From NCBI RefSeq assembly GCF_002742265.1, contig NZ_MDGL01000126.1, forward strand, positions 62,001 through 126,000: a stretch of 64,000 bases of DNA, written 5' to 3'. This DNA comes from Maribacter sp. 4G9. Lineage in GTDB: Bacteria > Bacteroidota > Bacteroidia > Flavobacteriales > Flavobacteriaceae. Of this stretch, positions 26,389-35,374 are shown piece by piece; the first letter of the stretch is position 1, and the number at the start of each line of letters is the position of its first letter. Under the pieces are notes generated by a model. The model had not been told where the DNA came from. It saw nothing but the letters and a program-made list of their open reading frames with translations, and ran no database searches. A program made the translations under genes and the position numbers.

Positions 26389-27168
26389 TTATAATTTGGC
26401 GAAGAGTTTTTCCATTTTTTCCTGCTCTTCGTCCGCAAGAGCCGGGTCTACCAAAATCCTACCGCTATGCTCATCGGTGATAATTTTTTTTCTGGAAGCG
26501 ATTTCCACCTGTACTTGAGGTGGTATCGTAAAGAATGAACCGCCAGAAGCTCCCCTTTCAATGGGTACAACTGCAAGTCCGTTTTTAACGTTGCTTCTGA
26601 TTCGTGCGTAGGCCTTCACCAATCGTTCCTCAATTAAATCCTGATATTTCAAGGATTCTTCAAGCAGCGCTTTTTCTTCTTTTTCGGTCTCGGCCAAAAT
26701 GGCGTCCAACTCGCCCTTTTTGTGTTTTAGATGCGTTTCGCGTTCCGTCAACTTCTCCTTTGTTTCGGCAATAACTTCCTTCTTCTGCTCTATCTGCGCC
26801 TTGTATTCCTTGATGTTTTTTTCGGCAAGTTGAATTTCCAGTTCTTGAAATTCCAGTTCCTTGCTTATGGAATTGAATTCACGGCTGTTCCTTACGTTCT
26901 TCTGTTGCTCCGTATATTTTTTTATCAAGGCCTTTGCCTCTTCGATAAGGTTTTTCTTGGCCCCGATTTCGTAATTTATCGTTTCCAAATCGGTCTTAAG
27001 CTTATCCATTCTTGTTTTAAGGCCAAGCACATCATCCTCTAAATCCTCCACTTCCAAGGGTAGTTCTCCACGTACATTTCTTATTTCATCTACTCTGGAA
27101 TCAATCAATTGAAGGTCATACAGCGCCCTTAACTTTGCTTCTACAGACGAATCTTCTTTTTTTGCCAT
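26389..27168 (-). CDS. coiled-coil protein of the C4-type zinc-ribbon (zf-RING_7/CT398-like) family, cysteines lost
   Basis: A 259-residue protein with a long antiparallel coiled coil at about 30-190 and a C-terminal domain that in relatives is a four-cysteine zinc ribbon. Here the expected positions read GGSFFTIPPQ and DEHSGRILVDP, with no cysteine anywhere in the domain, so it should not bind zinc that way. The layout and the RILxDP ending still mark the family. It lies 2 bp behind the Nif3 gene, a pairing often seen in Bacteroidota, and ends at a strong terminator. Confidence 0.85.
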   Translation of the reverse strand: MAKKEDSSVEAKLRALYDLQLIDSRVDEIRNVRGELPLEVEDLEDDVLGLKTRMDKLKTDLETINYEIGAKKNLIEEAKALIKKYTEQQKNVRNSREFNSISKELEFQELEIQLAEKNIKEYKAQIEQKKEVIAETKEKLTERETHLKHKKGELDAILAETEKEEKALLEESLKYQDLIEERLVKAYARIRSNVKNGLAVVPIERGASGGSFFTIPPQVQVEIASRKKIITDEHSGRILVDPALADEEQEKMEKLFAKL

Positions 27169-27170
27169 AT

Positions 27171-28265
27171 TTAAAAATACTTGATAGGATTTGTTATACT
27201 TTCCGATAAACGGATTGCAAAATTAGGAATTTTTTTCGTAAGATAATCAACTAAAAGGGTTTTTGTAAATTGCTCAGTTTCAAAGTGTCCAATGTCCGCA
27301 ATGACCATTTTATTTTCGGCTTCATAAAACTGATGGTATTTAACGTCGGCCGTCACGAAAACATCGGCTCCTGCAGCTTTCGCCGCTCCAATGGCAAATG
27401 CCCCACTACCTCCTAAAACCGCTACTTTTTTAACGGGTTTGTTCCGTAATACCGAATGCCTAACAACCTGGGCGTTCATTGTTTTTTTTAAATGCCTTAA
27501 AAAGGACAATTCCGATATGGCTTCCTTCAACTCACCGATCATTCCCATGCCAATATGTTGGTTTTGGTTTTCCAAGGAATACACTTCATAGGCCACTTCT
27601 TCGTAGGGATGGTGTTTCACTAGGGCATTCAGGACATTGCTTTCCGAAGACGTAAGATAGTTCACATTGATCATGGTTTCCTTCTCAAAGTGGGTCTTTC
27701 CTATTTCCCCTATCGTAGGATTACTGTTCGCACCCGCTTTGTAACTGCCGGTCCCCTCAAGCGCGAAGCTGCAATTACTATAGTTTCCAATATTTCCAGC
27801 TCCGGCCTTGAAAAGTTTTTCTTTGAGATTGTCTGCCTCCGCGGATGGGATATATGTGGTAAGCTTTCTGATCGTATCCTTTTTGGGTATCAATATCTGG
27901 GTATTGCCAAGCCCTAAAACCTCACAAATCTTGGCATTGACACCGTTGGAGGAATTGTCCAGAGCGGTATGTATGGCATAAATGGCGATGTTGTTTTGAA
28001 TGGCCTTTAAAACGGTGCGTTCCACATAGTTTTTGCCCGTAATCTTTTTTAATCCGTTAAAAATAATTGGGTGAAAACTTACGATAAGGTTACAATCTTT
28101 TGCAATCGCCTCGTCCACTACGGATTCCAAAGTATCCAAGGTCACCAATATTCCGCTAACCTCCATGGCACTGTCGCCCACCAAAAGGCCTACATTGTCA
28201 AAATCCTCCGCGTGTTCCAAAGGGGCTAGTTCTTCTAGGATTTGGGCAACCGATGTAACCGTCAT
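27171..28265 (-). CDS. Nif3-like dinuclear metal centre protein (YbgI/GTP cyclohydrolase type 2 family)
   Basis: A 364-residue protein from the ATG at 28265; a TTG two codons earlier is also open. Metal-binding elements are EDFDNVGLLVGD near residue 20-30, SFHPIIF near 64, HTALDN near 100, and C-terminal ADIGHFETE. An inserted PII-like domain between the halves explains the length. Family members are toroidal hexamers with two metals; the physiological reaction is not settled. It is divergent from lpxK, with a matching -7 box at 28288-28295, and forms an operon with the coiled-coil gene downstream. Confidence 0.9.
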   Translation of the reverse strand: MTVTSVAQILEELAPLEHAEDFDNVGLLVGDSAMEVSGILVTLDTLESVVDEAIAKDCNLIVSFHPIIFNGLKKITGKNYVERTVLKAIQNNIAIYAIHTALDNSSNGVNAKICEVLGLGNTQILIPKKDTIRKLTTYIPSAEADNLKEKLFKAGAGNIGNYSNCSFALEGTGSYKAGANSNPTIGEIGKTHFEKETMINVNYLTSSESNVLNALVKHHPYEEVAYEVYSLENQNQHIGMGMIGELKEAISELSFLRHLKKTMNAQVVRHSVLRNKPVKKVAVLGGSGAFAIGAAKAAGADVFVTADVKYHQFYEAENKMVIADIGHFETEQFTKTLLVDYLTKKIPNFAIRLSESITNPIKYF

Positions 28266-28287
28266 TTTCAATAAATTATAAGGTTTT

Positions 28288-28295
28288 CAAAGATA
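28288..28295 (-). promoter_or_regulatory. candidate -7 box for the Nif3 operon
   Basis: On the minus strand the octamer is TATCTTTG, matching TAnnTTTG, 22 bp before the ATG at 28265. A TTG at 28320-28322 is the only possible -33 element and is 24 bp away. Confidence 0.4.
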
Positions 28296-28316
28296 AAATA
28301 TTATAATTTCGTTCTG

Positions 28317-29324
28317 ATGCAACTTTTGAGAAAACTTCTGTTTCCATTTTCTTTGGTCTACGCCCTTGTGGTTTACTTGCGGAACTTCCTGTATGACATT
28401 GGTTTTTTTTCTTCCCAAAAATTTGATGTGCCCATTGTGTGCATTGGAAATTTAAGTGTTGGGGGTACCGGAAAAACCCCTATGACCGAGTTTTTATTGG
28501 AGCTATTGAAGCCTCATTATAAAACAGCGGTTTTGAGTAGGGGCTATAAGCGAAAATCCAAGGGGTTTTTAATCGCCGACGCCGATGTTACCGTCGAAAA
28601 TATTGGAGATGAACCTTATCAGATATATCAAAAATTCCCAGATGTAACCGTCGCAGTGGATGCGAATAGGAGGGAGGGAATCCTCTTATTGACCAAAAGA
28701 GTGAAACCAGATCTCATTGTTCTAGACGATGCTTTCCAGCACAGAAAAGTGAAACCTCATGTTTCCGTTTTATTGACATCCTATGGAGATTTGTATGTGG
28801 ATGATTGGTATTTGCCCACTGGTAATTTGAGGGATAGCAAAAAAGCCGCGCAACGGGCCAATTTTATAATTGTGACCAAATGTCCTCCAAACTTAAGCGA
28901 GGAAGAACAAATTCATATTACACAGAAACTGAAACATGGGATCGATCAAAAAGTACTCCTTAGCTACTTGGCATATGATGGGATTTTATATGGCCTGTCA
29001 AACCAAATGAAAATGGACGCGCTGAAAGATAGAAAATTCACATTGGTCACAGGGATCGCCAATCCTGCTCCCTTGGTACTCCATTTAAAGTCTCAAGGAC
29101 TTACTTTTGAGCATTTGGCCTTTAAGGATCATCACTTTTTTACACAAAAGGAAATTGATTTTCTCAGTAAAAAGGAATTGATAGTCACTACTGAAAAGGA
29201 CTATGTGCGCTTGAAGGGCCATCTATCCAATCTATCTTATTTGCGCGTAAGCCATCGGTTTATTGGGGATGGCAAGAAAATCATTTTTGATGCCTTATCA
29301 CAATTTATGAAAGCGAGGTCCTAA
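28317..29324 (+). CDS. lpxK: tetraacyldisaccharide 4'-kinase
   Basis: A 335-residue inner-membrane-associated kinase that phosphorylates the lipid A disaccharide precursor at the 4' position. The P-loop is GGTGKT at residues 49-54 (NLSVGGTGKTPMTEFL), preceded by an N-terminal hydrophobic helix; VLSRGYKRKSKGF and DDAFQHRKVKP are strong family motifs. Length is usual. The 3' end overlaps the convergent hybrid kinase gene by 20 bp. It starts 51 bp from the divergent Nif3 gene, so both promoters sit in that short spacer. Confidence 0.95.
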   Translation: MQLLRKLLFPFSLVYALVVYLRNFLYDIGFFSSQKFDVPIVCIGNLSVGGTGKTPMTEFLLELLKPHYKTAVLSRGYKRKSKGFLIADADVTVENIGDEPYQIYQKFPDVTVAVDANRREGILLLTKRVKPDLIVLDDAFQHRKVKPHVSVLLTSYGDLYVDDWYLPTGNLRDSKKAAQRANFIIVTKCPPNLSEEEQIHITQKLKHGIDQKVLLSYLAYDGILYGLSNQMKMDALKDRKFTLVTGIANPAPLVLHLKSQGLTFEHLAFKDHHFFTQKEIDFLSKKELIVTTEKDYVRLKGHLSNLSYLRVSHRFIGDGKKIIFDALSQFMKARS

Positions 29325-31524
29325 CCTTTTTATCGAAAATATTTTCCCCTATTTTTTGATAGAAAATCTCCGGTTTAAAGGGTTTTGTTACCACATCGTT
29401 ACAACCCGCGGCATAGAAACTTTCTACGCTATCGTCCAATGAGATGGCCGTTAAAGCTATTATAGGGGTGGTTTGGTCGAACGTTCTAATTTGTATGGTT
29501 GCCTCCTCACCGCTGATTCCTGGCATATGGATATCCATTAATATGGCATCATATGTGTTTTCTTTGGCCAACATCACCGCCTCTTCGCCACTACTGGCTA
29601 TGTCGCAAGTAATTTCCTTTTTGTTGAGCATTTTCTTGGTTATTACCTGATTGATCTTATTATCCTCAACGACCATGATGTGAAGCCCCTTGAAATCATA
29701 TTCCCCTTTTGTAATTTCAAAAGCTACCTCGTCCATTAGTTCCTCCTTACTTTTCATATCGATTTCAAAAATAAAGGAACTGCCTTCGCCTAGGGTACTT
29801 TGTAACTCAATTTTACTTTCAAAGAGACCTAAAAGGCTTTTTACAATGGTAAGGCCCAGTCCGGTTCCACCGTATTCTCTATTGATCTGTATGGAGCCTT
29901 GCTCAAAGCCATCAAAAATGCTTTGCTGTTTTTCCTTGGAAATACCAATACCGTTATCCTTTACCTCAAAATAAATGGTAACATCTTCCCCGTTCTTTTC
30001 TTTTAGTTTACAAATTACCTCAACGATCCCACCTCTAGTAAACTTAATCGCGTTACCAATGAGGTTCATAAAGACCTGGGAAAGCTTTAATGGGTCGCTC
30101 ATTAAATGATTTGGGATTTCATTGTCGTAATCCAAAATCAATTTGGTCTTGTTTTCCTTGGCACTTTGCTGTAGGGAATCCATCACTTCATTAATGACCT
30201 TTTTAAGGTTGAACTCCATATTCAATGGCTCCAGTTTGTTGGCATCGATTTTATTGATATGAAGAATATCATTGATAAAGTTCAATAGATAATCCCCTGA
30301 AAACTTCAGGGCTTTTAAATGTTCTTTTTGATGATCAGAAGGATTTTCTTCCAAAAGTAGGTGGGTGAGTCCCGTTACGGCATATAGCGGGGTTCTTAAT
30401 TCATGGCTCACAGTGGAAAGAAAGTTCGTCTTTGCCTCCATGGCCTGTACCGCCCCATCCCTAGCTACTTGTAATTCCCTGTTTTTTGTCTGTAAAAGAT
30501 CGTTTGTCTTTAATTTAATCTGGTTGTTTCTATACAATGAAACAGCCAATAAGGAAATTATTATTAGAAAGGCCGATGTTAAAATAGCGGTCAATTCTGA
30601 CCGATTTTGGGACTCTTTCAGTTCTTGGATCGTATTGTCCTGTCTTGCAATCAGTTCAGTCTTGTAGTCATCCCTGATCTTATCGGCTGTTTTGGCTTCT
30701 ACCTTTACCTTGTCAATGGTAAATAAGGAGTCTTGGATGTCCAATAAATTCTGGCTATTGGCCCACGCCTTTTGGTAGGCTCCCAATTTACCGTATACTT
30801 TTGATAAAAGTTCATTTGCCTGTCTTACCTCCAAAAAGAATCCATTTTTGTTGGCGAGGGCCAAGGCTTCTTCCCCATGTTTGGCACTCTCTTCAAAATT
30901 TTCCTTTTGGTAATTTAATTCGGATAAACCTAAATGAGCCCGGGTGGATAAATAGTCCTTTTCGTAAATATCTGAGTTGACTACCAAGGAATTGAGGTTT
31001 TTGGCGGCACTTTCATATTTTTCCAACTTCATATATACCATAGCTTCGGTAAGTAAAATGTTGTTGAAAAAATTTCTGTCGTTGTTCAACTGTTTCGCTT
31101 CGTTCAACATAAACAAGGCCTGATAGCTTTGATCTGCCTGAAAGAGCAGAATTGCCTCAATGTATTTGTGAATGGCATCCCCATAGGGATAGGCTATATC
31201 CGAAAGTAAAACACTGGCACGGTCCCAATAGAATTGGGTATCACTTTCTTTATCCAATTTAAGATAGAGTAGGGCCAGCTCGTGATAACAATCGATCAAT
31301 CCTTTTACATCCTCATCTTTTTCTGCCTCTTCCGCAGCTTTGTCCAAGGTCTCCAGGGCCAGGTCGATCTTATTCTGATTTCTGAGTTTTCTGGCCTCAT
31401 CAAAATAGGGGTCCATATTACGAACGGGAACTGAATCTTGGGAATAGAGGGACACTCCCACTATTAGAAAAAGAAAAAGCGGGAAAAAATTGAAAAGTTT
31501 TTTATGAAAGCAAGTCTTTCTCAA
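29305..31524 (-). CDS. hybrid sensor histidine kinase with periplasmic TPR repeats and C-terminal receiver
   Basis: A 739-residue protein read from a TTG start (31524). A signal-anchor helix is followed by TPR-like helices at about 40-290, a transmembrane helix at about 310-330, HisKA with phospho-acceptor His374 (SHELRTPLY), HATPase (NAIKFTRGG, DNGIGISKEKQ, GGTGLGLTI) and a receiver domain with Asp664 (LMDIHMPG). No DNA-binding output is attached, so the phosphate must pass on. Its start overlaps the stop of gap by 4 bp (TTGA), so the two are co-translated. Confidence 0.92.
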   Translation of the reverse strand: MRKTCFHKKLFNFFPLFLFLIVGVSLYSQDSVPVRNMDPYFDEARKLRNQNKIDLALETLDKAAEEAEKDEDVKGLIDCYHELALLYLKLDKESDTQFYWDRASVLLSDIAYPYGDAIHKYIEAILLFQADQSYQALFMLNEAKQLNNDRNFFNNILLTEAMVYMKLEKYESAAKNLNSLVVNSDIYEKDYLSTRAHLGLSELNYQKENFEESAKHGEEALALANKNGFFLEVRQANELLSKVYGKLGAYQKAWANSQNLLDIQDSLFTIDKVKVEAKTADKIRDDYKTELIARQDNTIQELKESQNRSELTAILTSAFLIIISLLAVSLYRNNQIKLKTNDLLQTKNRELQVARDGAVQAMEAKTNFLSTVSHELRTPLYAVTGLTHLLLEENPSDHQKEHLKALKFSGDYLLNFINDILHINKIDANKLEPLNMEFNLKKVINEVMDSLQQSAKENKTKLILDYDNEIPNHLMSDPLKLSQVFMNLIGNAIKFTRGGIVEVICKLKEKNGEDVTIYFEVKDNGIGISKEKQQSIFDGFEQGSIQINREYGGTGLGLTIVKSLLGLFESKIELQSTLGEGSSFIFEIDMKSKEELMDEVAFEITKGEYDFKGLHIMVVEDNKINQVITKKMLNKKEITCDIASSGEEAVMLAKENTYDAILMDIHMPGISGEEATIQIRTFDQTTPIIALTAISLDDSVESFYAAGCNDVVTKPFKPEIFYQKIGENIFDKKVRTSLS

Positions 31525-32531
31525 ATGTACTTTTTCGTTGCCATTAAATGTATAAGGTCGATAATTCTACTGCTATATCCGGTTTCATTGTCATACCAAC
31601 CAATTATTTTTACCATTCGCCCAATAACCGAGGTCATTAGAGAATCAAACGTACAAGAATAAGAACTATTGTTTATATCCACAGATACTATAGGGTCTTC
31701 CGTGTAATAAAGAATGTTTTTTAGTTCATTTTTTGATGCTTTTTCAAAAGTATCATTAATTTCCTGTATTGTGGTATTTCTTTTAACATTGAAAGTAATA
31801 TCTGTCAATGAGCCATTTGGTACGGGTACTCGTATTCCGCAACCGCCAATGACCTCTTCCAATTCTGGAAAGATCCTGGTCAAGGCTTTTGCCGCTCCCG
31901 TAGTTGTGGGCACTATAGATTGGCCCGCGGCCCTTGCCCTTCTTAAATCTTTGTGGGGTTGGTCGTGCAAGCTCTGGTCTGAAGTATAGGAATGGATAGT
32001 TGTAATATAGGCTTGTTCGATACCGCATAGGTCATTGATAACCTTTATCATGGGTGCGGCATTGTTTGTAGTACAGGATGCATTGGAAATAATATGGTCC
32101 TCTTTGTTTAAGATGGACTCGTTTATTCCATATACGATCATTTTGATATCCTGCTCTAAGGGTGGTACGGAAAGAATAACTTTTTTCGCACCATTTTTAA
32201 TATGGTGTTCCAAAACGTCATAGGTTTTGAATTTCCCGGTACTTTCAATTACTATGTCGACTAGATCAGTACCCCAATCAATATCTTTTGGATGCGACTG
32301 GTTGGAAAGCTGCACTTTTTTACCTTGTATCATCAAATGGTTTTCGCCATGATGGACCGAACCCTTGAAAATACCATGGATACTATCATACTTTAGAAGG
32401 TGGGCCAAGGTTTCCGCATTGGCTAAATCATTAATGGCTACCACTTCTAAATCAGGATGGTCTTGAACCAACCTGAGAAATGTCCTGCCAATTCTTCCAA
32501 ATCCGTTGATCCCTATTCTTATTTTTTCCAT
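31521..32531 (-). CDS. gap: glyceraldehyde-3-phosphate dehydrogenase, type I
   Basis: A 336-residue enzyme from the ATG at 32531; an ATG-free extension of five codons is open upstream. It oxidises glyceraldehyde-3-phosphate to 1,3-bisphosphoglycerate. The NAD-binding motif is INGFGRIGR, with Asp near 35 (INDLAN). Catalytic Cys153 is in SNASCTTNNAAP and His180 in TIHSYTSDQ. The second cysteine found in many GAPDHs (CTTNC) is Asn here. It ends over the start of the hybrid kinase gene. The distinct motif and the kinase neighbour suggest a second gap paralogue, but no other copy is in the window. Confidence 0.92.
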   Translation of the reverse strand: MEKIRIGINGFGRIGRTFLRLVQDHPDLEVVAINDLANAETLAHLLKYDSIHGIFKGSVHHGENHLMIQGKKVQLSNQSHPKDIDWGTDLVDIVIESTGKFKTYDVLEHHIKNGAKKVILSVPPLEQDIKMIVYGINESILNKEDHIISNASCTTNNAAPMIKVINDLCGIEQAYITTIHSYTSDQSLHDQPHKDLRRARAAGQSIVPTTTGAAKALTRIFPELEEVIGGCGIRVPVPNGSLTDITFNVKRNTTIQEINDTFEKASKNELKNILYYTEDPIVSVDINNSSYSCTFDSLMTSVIGRMVKIIGWYDNETGYSSRIIDLIHLMATKKYI

Positions 32532-32591
32532 TAAAGAGACAATCAAATCAAATTCCTCATAAGTCGCAATCTATGATAAGGAAATCATGAT

Positions 32592-33467
32592 TTAATCGAT
32601 GTGTTTATGTGCCTTGTAGGAAGATCGTACCAAAGCACCACTTTCTACATGTCTAAATCCCATTTCAAGACCTATTTCCTCGTATTTTTTGAACTGTTCC
32701 GGGGTAATGAATTCTTTTACGGGAAGATGTTTTTTTGATGGCTGTAAATACTGTCCTATGGTAACCACGTCAACATTGGCATCCCTTAGATCTCGCATAG
32801 TTTGAATTACCTCTTCCTCCAGTTCACCAAGACCTAGCATTATGCCGGACTTTGTCCTGTTCACGCCATTGGCGCGCAAATAACGCAGTACCTCCAAGCT
32901 ACGTTCATATTTTGCCTGTATTCGCACTTCCCTTGTTAATCGTTTAACGGTTTCCATATTGTGGGAGACAACTTCTGGGGAAACTTGAATGATTCTGTCC
33001 AAGTGCTTTTCTACACCTTGAAAATCGGGGATAAGGGTCTCTAAAGTGGTATTGGGGTTCATTCTTCGTATGGCTTTGACCGTTTCCGCCCAAATGATGG
33101 ACCCCATATCCTTGAGGTCGTCCCGATCTACGGAGGTAATTACCGCATGCTTTATCCCCATGATCTTAATGGAACGGGCCACTTTCTCGGGTTCGGCCCA
33201 ATCGACATGTTCCGGACGTCCCGTTTTGACTCCACAGAAACCACAGGATCTTGTACAAATATTACCCAGAATCATGAAAGTAGCAGTACCCTCTCCCCAA
33301 CATTCACCCATGTTTGGGCAACTACCCGATGTACATATCGTATGCAAATCATATTTGTCCACCAAACTTCTAAGTTGGGTATATTTCTTCCCCGTTGGAA
33401 GTTTTACCCTTAACCATTTTGGTTTTCCCTTAGGGGGAGCTATATTTTCTTTAACTGCTATGGACAT
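32592..33467 (-). CDS. lipA: lipoyl synthase
   Basis: A 291-residue radical SAM enzyme that inserts two sulfurs into octanoyl groups on lipoyl domains. The auxiliary cluster cysteines are Cys45, Cys50 and Cys56 (CTSGSCPNMGEC) and the radical SAM cluster is Cys71, Cys75, Cys78 (CTRSCGFC). The C-terminal ESGALVRSSY matches the conserved RSSY serine ligand to the auxiliary cluster. Length is normal. A consensus-type promoter with both boxes lies directly upstream. Confidence 0.97.
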   Translation of the reverse strand: MSIAVKENIAPPKGKPKWLRVKLPTGKKYTQLRSLVDKYDLHTICTSGSCPNMGECWGEGTATFMILGNICTRSCGFCGVKTGRPEHVDWAEPEKVARSIKIMGIKHAVITSVDRDDLKDMGSIIWAETVKAIRRMNPNTTLETLIPDFQGVEKHLDRIIQVSPEVVSHNMETVKRLTREVRIQAKYERSLEVLRYLRANGVNRTKSGIMLGLGELEEEVIQTMRDLRDANVDVVTIGQYLQPSKKHLPVKEFITPEQFKKYEEIGLEMGFRHVESGALVRSSYKAHKHID

Positions 33468-33481
33468 GCCTATTTTTTTTA

Positions 33482-33513
33482 CAAATATACGAAGTAAATA
33501 GTGTATTCTTCAA
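33482..33513 (-). promoter_or_regulatory. promoter of lipA
   Basis: On the minus strand, a -33 TTG (33513-33511) and a -7 TATATTTG (33489-33482) are 21 bp apart, within the 17-23 bp range reported for Flavobacterium promoters. Transcription would start near 33474, giving a short leader to the ATG at 33467. Confidence 0.5.
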
Positions 33514-33570
33514 TCATCGAAATCGATGCTCATAATACCAATTTGTGGCAGAGTTTAAGGTATGGGAGAA

Positions 33571-34122
33571 CTATCTTTTGTCCCTAATAACCTCGGCTAG
33601 GAGCTTTTTGGCCCGAAGAATCTTGACCTTGATATTGTTAATGGGTTCGTTCAGTTTTTCTGCAATATCGGCATAACTGAGCTCATTGAAATATCGGAGA
33701 TTTATTACTTCTTGATAATGGGGTTTTAAACTTTTAATATCACGTAACAGATCTGCCAGATTCTGTTCTTGGATAAGTTGGTCCTCCATGGAAAGGGCAT
33801 CATCATGGACACCTTTTATGGCATCATCGTTTCTTCGGGAATCCAAAAGGTTTTTCTTTCTTTTTCTCACCAAATCAATGTGAATGTTTTTTGATATTGT
33901 AATCAACCAAGTCTTAAATGCGAACCGATCATCGAAGGTGTCGATTTTATCAAAAGCCTTGGAAAAGGTCTGAATGGTAATATCCTCCGCATCATTTTCG
34001 TTTTCAGTACGTTTTAACTGAAAACCATAAACATCATTCCAAAACCTATCCAATAACCTGCTAAATGCTATCTGATTACCTTCTTTGGCCCTGATGATAA
34101 TGTCATTGATTTCGTCTGTCAA
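33571..34122 (-). CDS. RNA polymerase sigma factor, ECF type
   Basis: A 183-residue regulator read from a TTG at 34122 (MTDEINDIIIRAKEGNQ); no ATG is near. Region 2 motifs are FSRLLDRFWNDVYGF, AEDITIQTFSKAF and FAFKTWLITISKNIHIDLVR; region 4 is INLRYFNELSYADIAEKLNEPINNIKVKILRAKKLL. No anti-sigma gene is next to it; the neighbouring gene upstream encodes a small membrane protein (34149). It is unlike the sigma factor at 35375, which comes with an anti-sigma. Confidence 0.9.
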   Translation of the reverse strand: MTDEINDIIIRAKEGNQIAFSRLLDRFWNDVYGFQLKRTENENDAEDITIQTFSKAFDKIDTFDDRFAFKTWLITISKNIHIDLVRKRKKNLLDSRRNDDAIKGVHDDALSMEDQLIQEQNLADLLRDIKSLKPHYQEVINLRYFNELSYADIAEKLNEPINNIKVKILRAKKLLAEVIRDKR

Positions 34123-34148
34123 TAGTTCTTGGATTATTTAAAAATCTC

Positions 34149-34352
34149 TTACATGGAGGTGGCTTCTTGTTTGCAGTCCTGTTCTTCGGGCAATTTACCG
34201 CACATGCTGCAGGCTTGTCCATCCTTATTGAGATACGGACTCTGGCTGGCACAGGTTCCTGCAAATTTTCCGTCTTTTTTGGCCCATAATTTTATTGCAA
34301 TTCCAGAGAAAGCCAATGCCAAAAGTCCAACTGTAAGGAGTATAAGTTTCAT
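34149..34352 (-). CDS. small membrane-anchored or secreted protein with Cys-rich tail
   Basis: A 67-residue protein from the ATG at 34352; the longer open frame upstream is unlikely to be translated. It starts with a hydrophobic segment (MKLILLTVGLLALAFSGIAI) that anchors or exports it, followed by a short domain with four cysteines (GTCAS, ACSMCG, QDCK) spaced as a possible metal or disulfide unit. I recall similar proteins annotated as membrane or secreted protein in flavobacteria. It is 26 bp before the sigma-factor gene on the same strand. Confidence 0.75.
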   Translation of the reverse strand: MKLILLTVGLLALAFSGIAIKLWAKKDGKFAGTCASQSPYLNKDGQACSMCGKLPEEQDCKQEATSM

Positions 34353-34457
34353 TTTTGTAATTTTTGTTCTTCTATATGCAATGGGTTTCTTAAACCCAAG
34401 TTGTAAAATATGGGCAATACACCGCACTACCCAATAAGGATACAAAGGTAAAAAAAT

Positions 34458-34478
34458 AAAGCCCCAAATTGGGGCTTT
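34458..34478 (-). terminator. rho-independent terminator after the anti-sigma gene
   Basis: AAAGCCCC and GGGGCTTT form an 8-bp stem with an AAATT loop; on the minus strand it runs into TTTATTTTTTT. It lies 24 bp beyond the anti-sigma stop codon at 34502. Confidence 0.88.
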
Positions 34479-34501
34479 AAGACTACTTTATAATTTACGT
34501 A

Positions 34502-35260
34502 TTAATAGGCAATATTCGCAACAATGTTATCCACCGTAGGATTTTGGTTACCACCTTTGGGTTCTATGGTAATGTAGCCCATCGCATTTTCCGCATAAGG
34601 AAGTGCCAATAGTTTTTGACTGTCGCCGGCCTCCTCAATGATGCCTAAATTCAGCATTTCGCCATTAACCTCTGCCCACATTTGAAAACATTGGTCTTCC
34701 GGTAAATGGGGAAGGTTGCTTACATTGATATAGGATAACTTTTTAACGGGGTTAATGTAGGCCACGGCTTTCAATTCCTTTGCCTTCTTATTGCCATTTA
34801 CATTATATTTTCTAGTGCTTGGATTGTTAAGAACGATGAATTGGTTTCTAACATCTTCCAATTGTTGTTTCATATCCGCTTCAAGCAATTTGATCTTGTT
34901 GCTGACCATGGAATTTTCTTCCTGTAAATTCTGGTTTTGGTCCCAATAGAAGTAAGACGATCCTGCGAATATCATTGCCACGATACTTGCCGCGATGGCA
35001 AACCTGAAGAATTTCCTTCTGCCAACCTGTTCTGATTTTATGCGCGCCGTAATCTTTTCCTTTAAGCCTTCAGGAGATTTAATGGCGTGCAGTTTGGCAA
35101 AAATTTCCAAGCTTTCCTGCAATTCATTATAAGCTTCACGTACCTCTGGATACATAGCTATGTATTGTTCCACCTTCATAGTTTCCATTTCTGTGGTGGT
35201 ACCAATTAGATAGCTCTCCAATAAATCGCTCTCCAAGAAGTTTTTTATTTTATCTTTCAT
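34502..35260 (-). CDS. anti-sigma factor, RskA-like, membrane-bound
   Basis: A 252-residue inner-membrane protein. The cytoplasmic N-terminus (LLESYLIGTTTEMETMKVEQYIAMYPEVREAY) is the zinc-free anti-sigma segment of Bacteroidota, followed by a transmembrane helix at about 92-110 (FFRFAIAASIVAMIFAGSSYF), a coiled coil (NLQEENSMVSNKIKLLEAD) and a periplasmic RskA-type beta-domain (KLSYINVSNLPHLPEDQCFQMWAEVNG). It is preceded 114 bp upstream by its likely target sigma factor on the same strand, and ends in a terminator. Confidence 0.9.
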   Translation of the reverse strand: MKDKIKNFLESDLLESYLIGTTTEMETMKVEQYIAMYPEVREAYNELQESLEIFAKLHAIKSPEGLKEKITARIKSEQVGRRKFFRFAIAASIVAMIFAGSSYFYWDQNQNLQEENSMVSNKIKLLEADMKQQLEDVRNQFIVLNNPSTRKYNVNGNKKAKELKAVAYINPVKKLSYINVSNLPHLPEDQCFQMWAEVNGEMLNLGIIEEAGDSQKLLALPYAENAMGYITIEPKGGNQNPTVDNIVANIAY

Positions 35261-35374
35261 CTGTTTATTTTTTGTTTTCCATAGACCATACCTTGGTTTC
35301 GCTCAGAATAGGGATGCTTATTGCCAGTCCCATAAATCTTACTACATCAAGATTTCTATAGACTTATTTCATAA

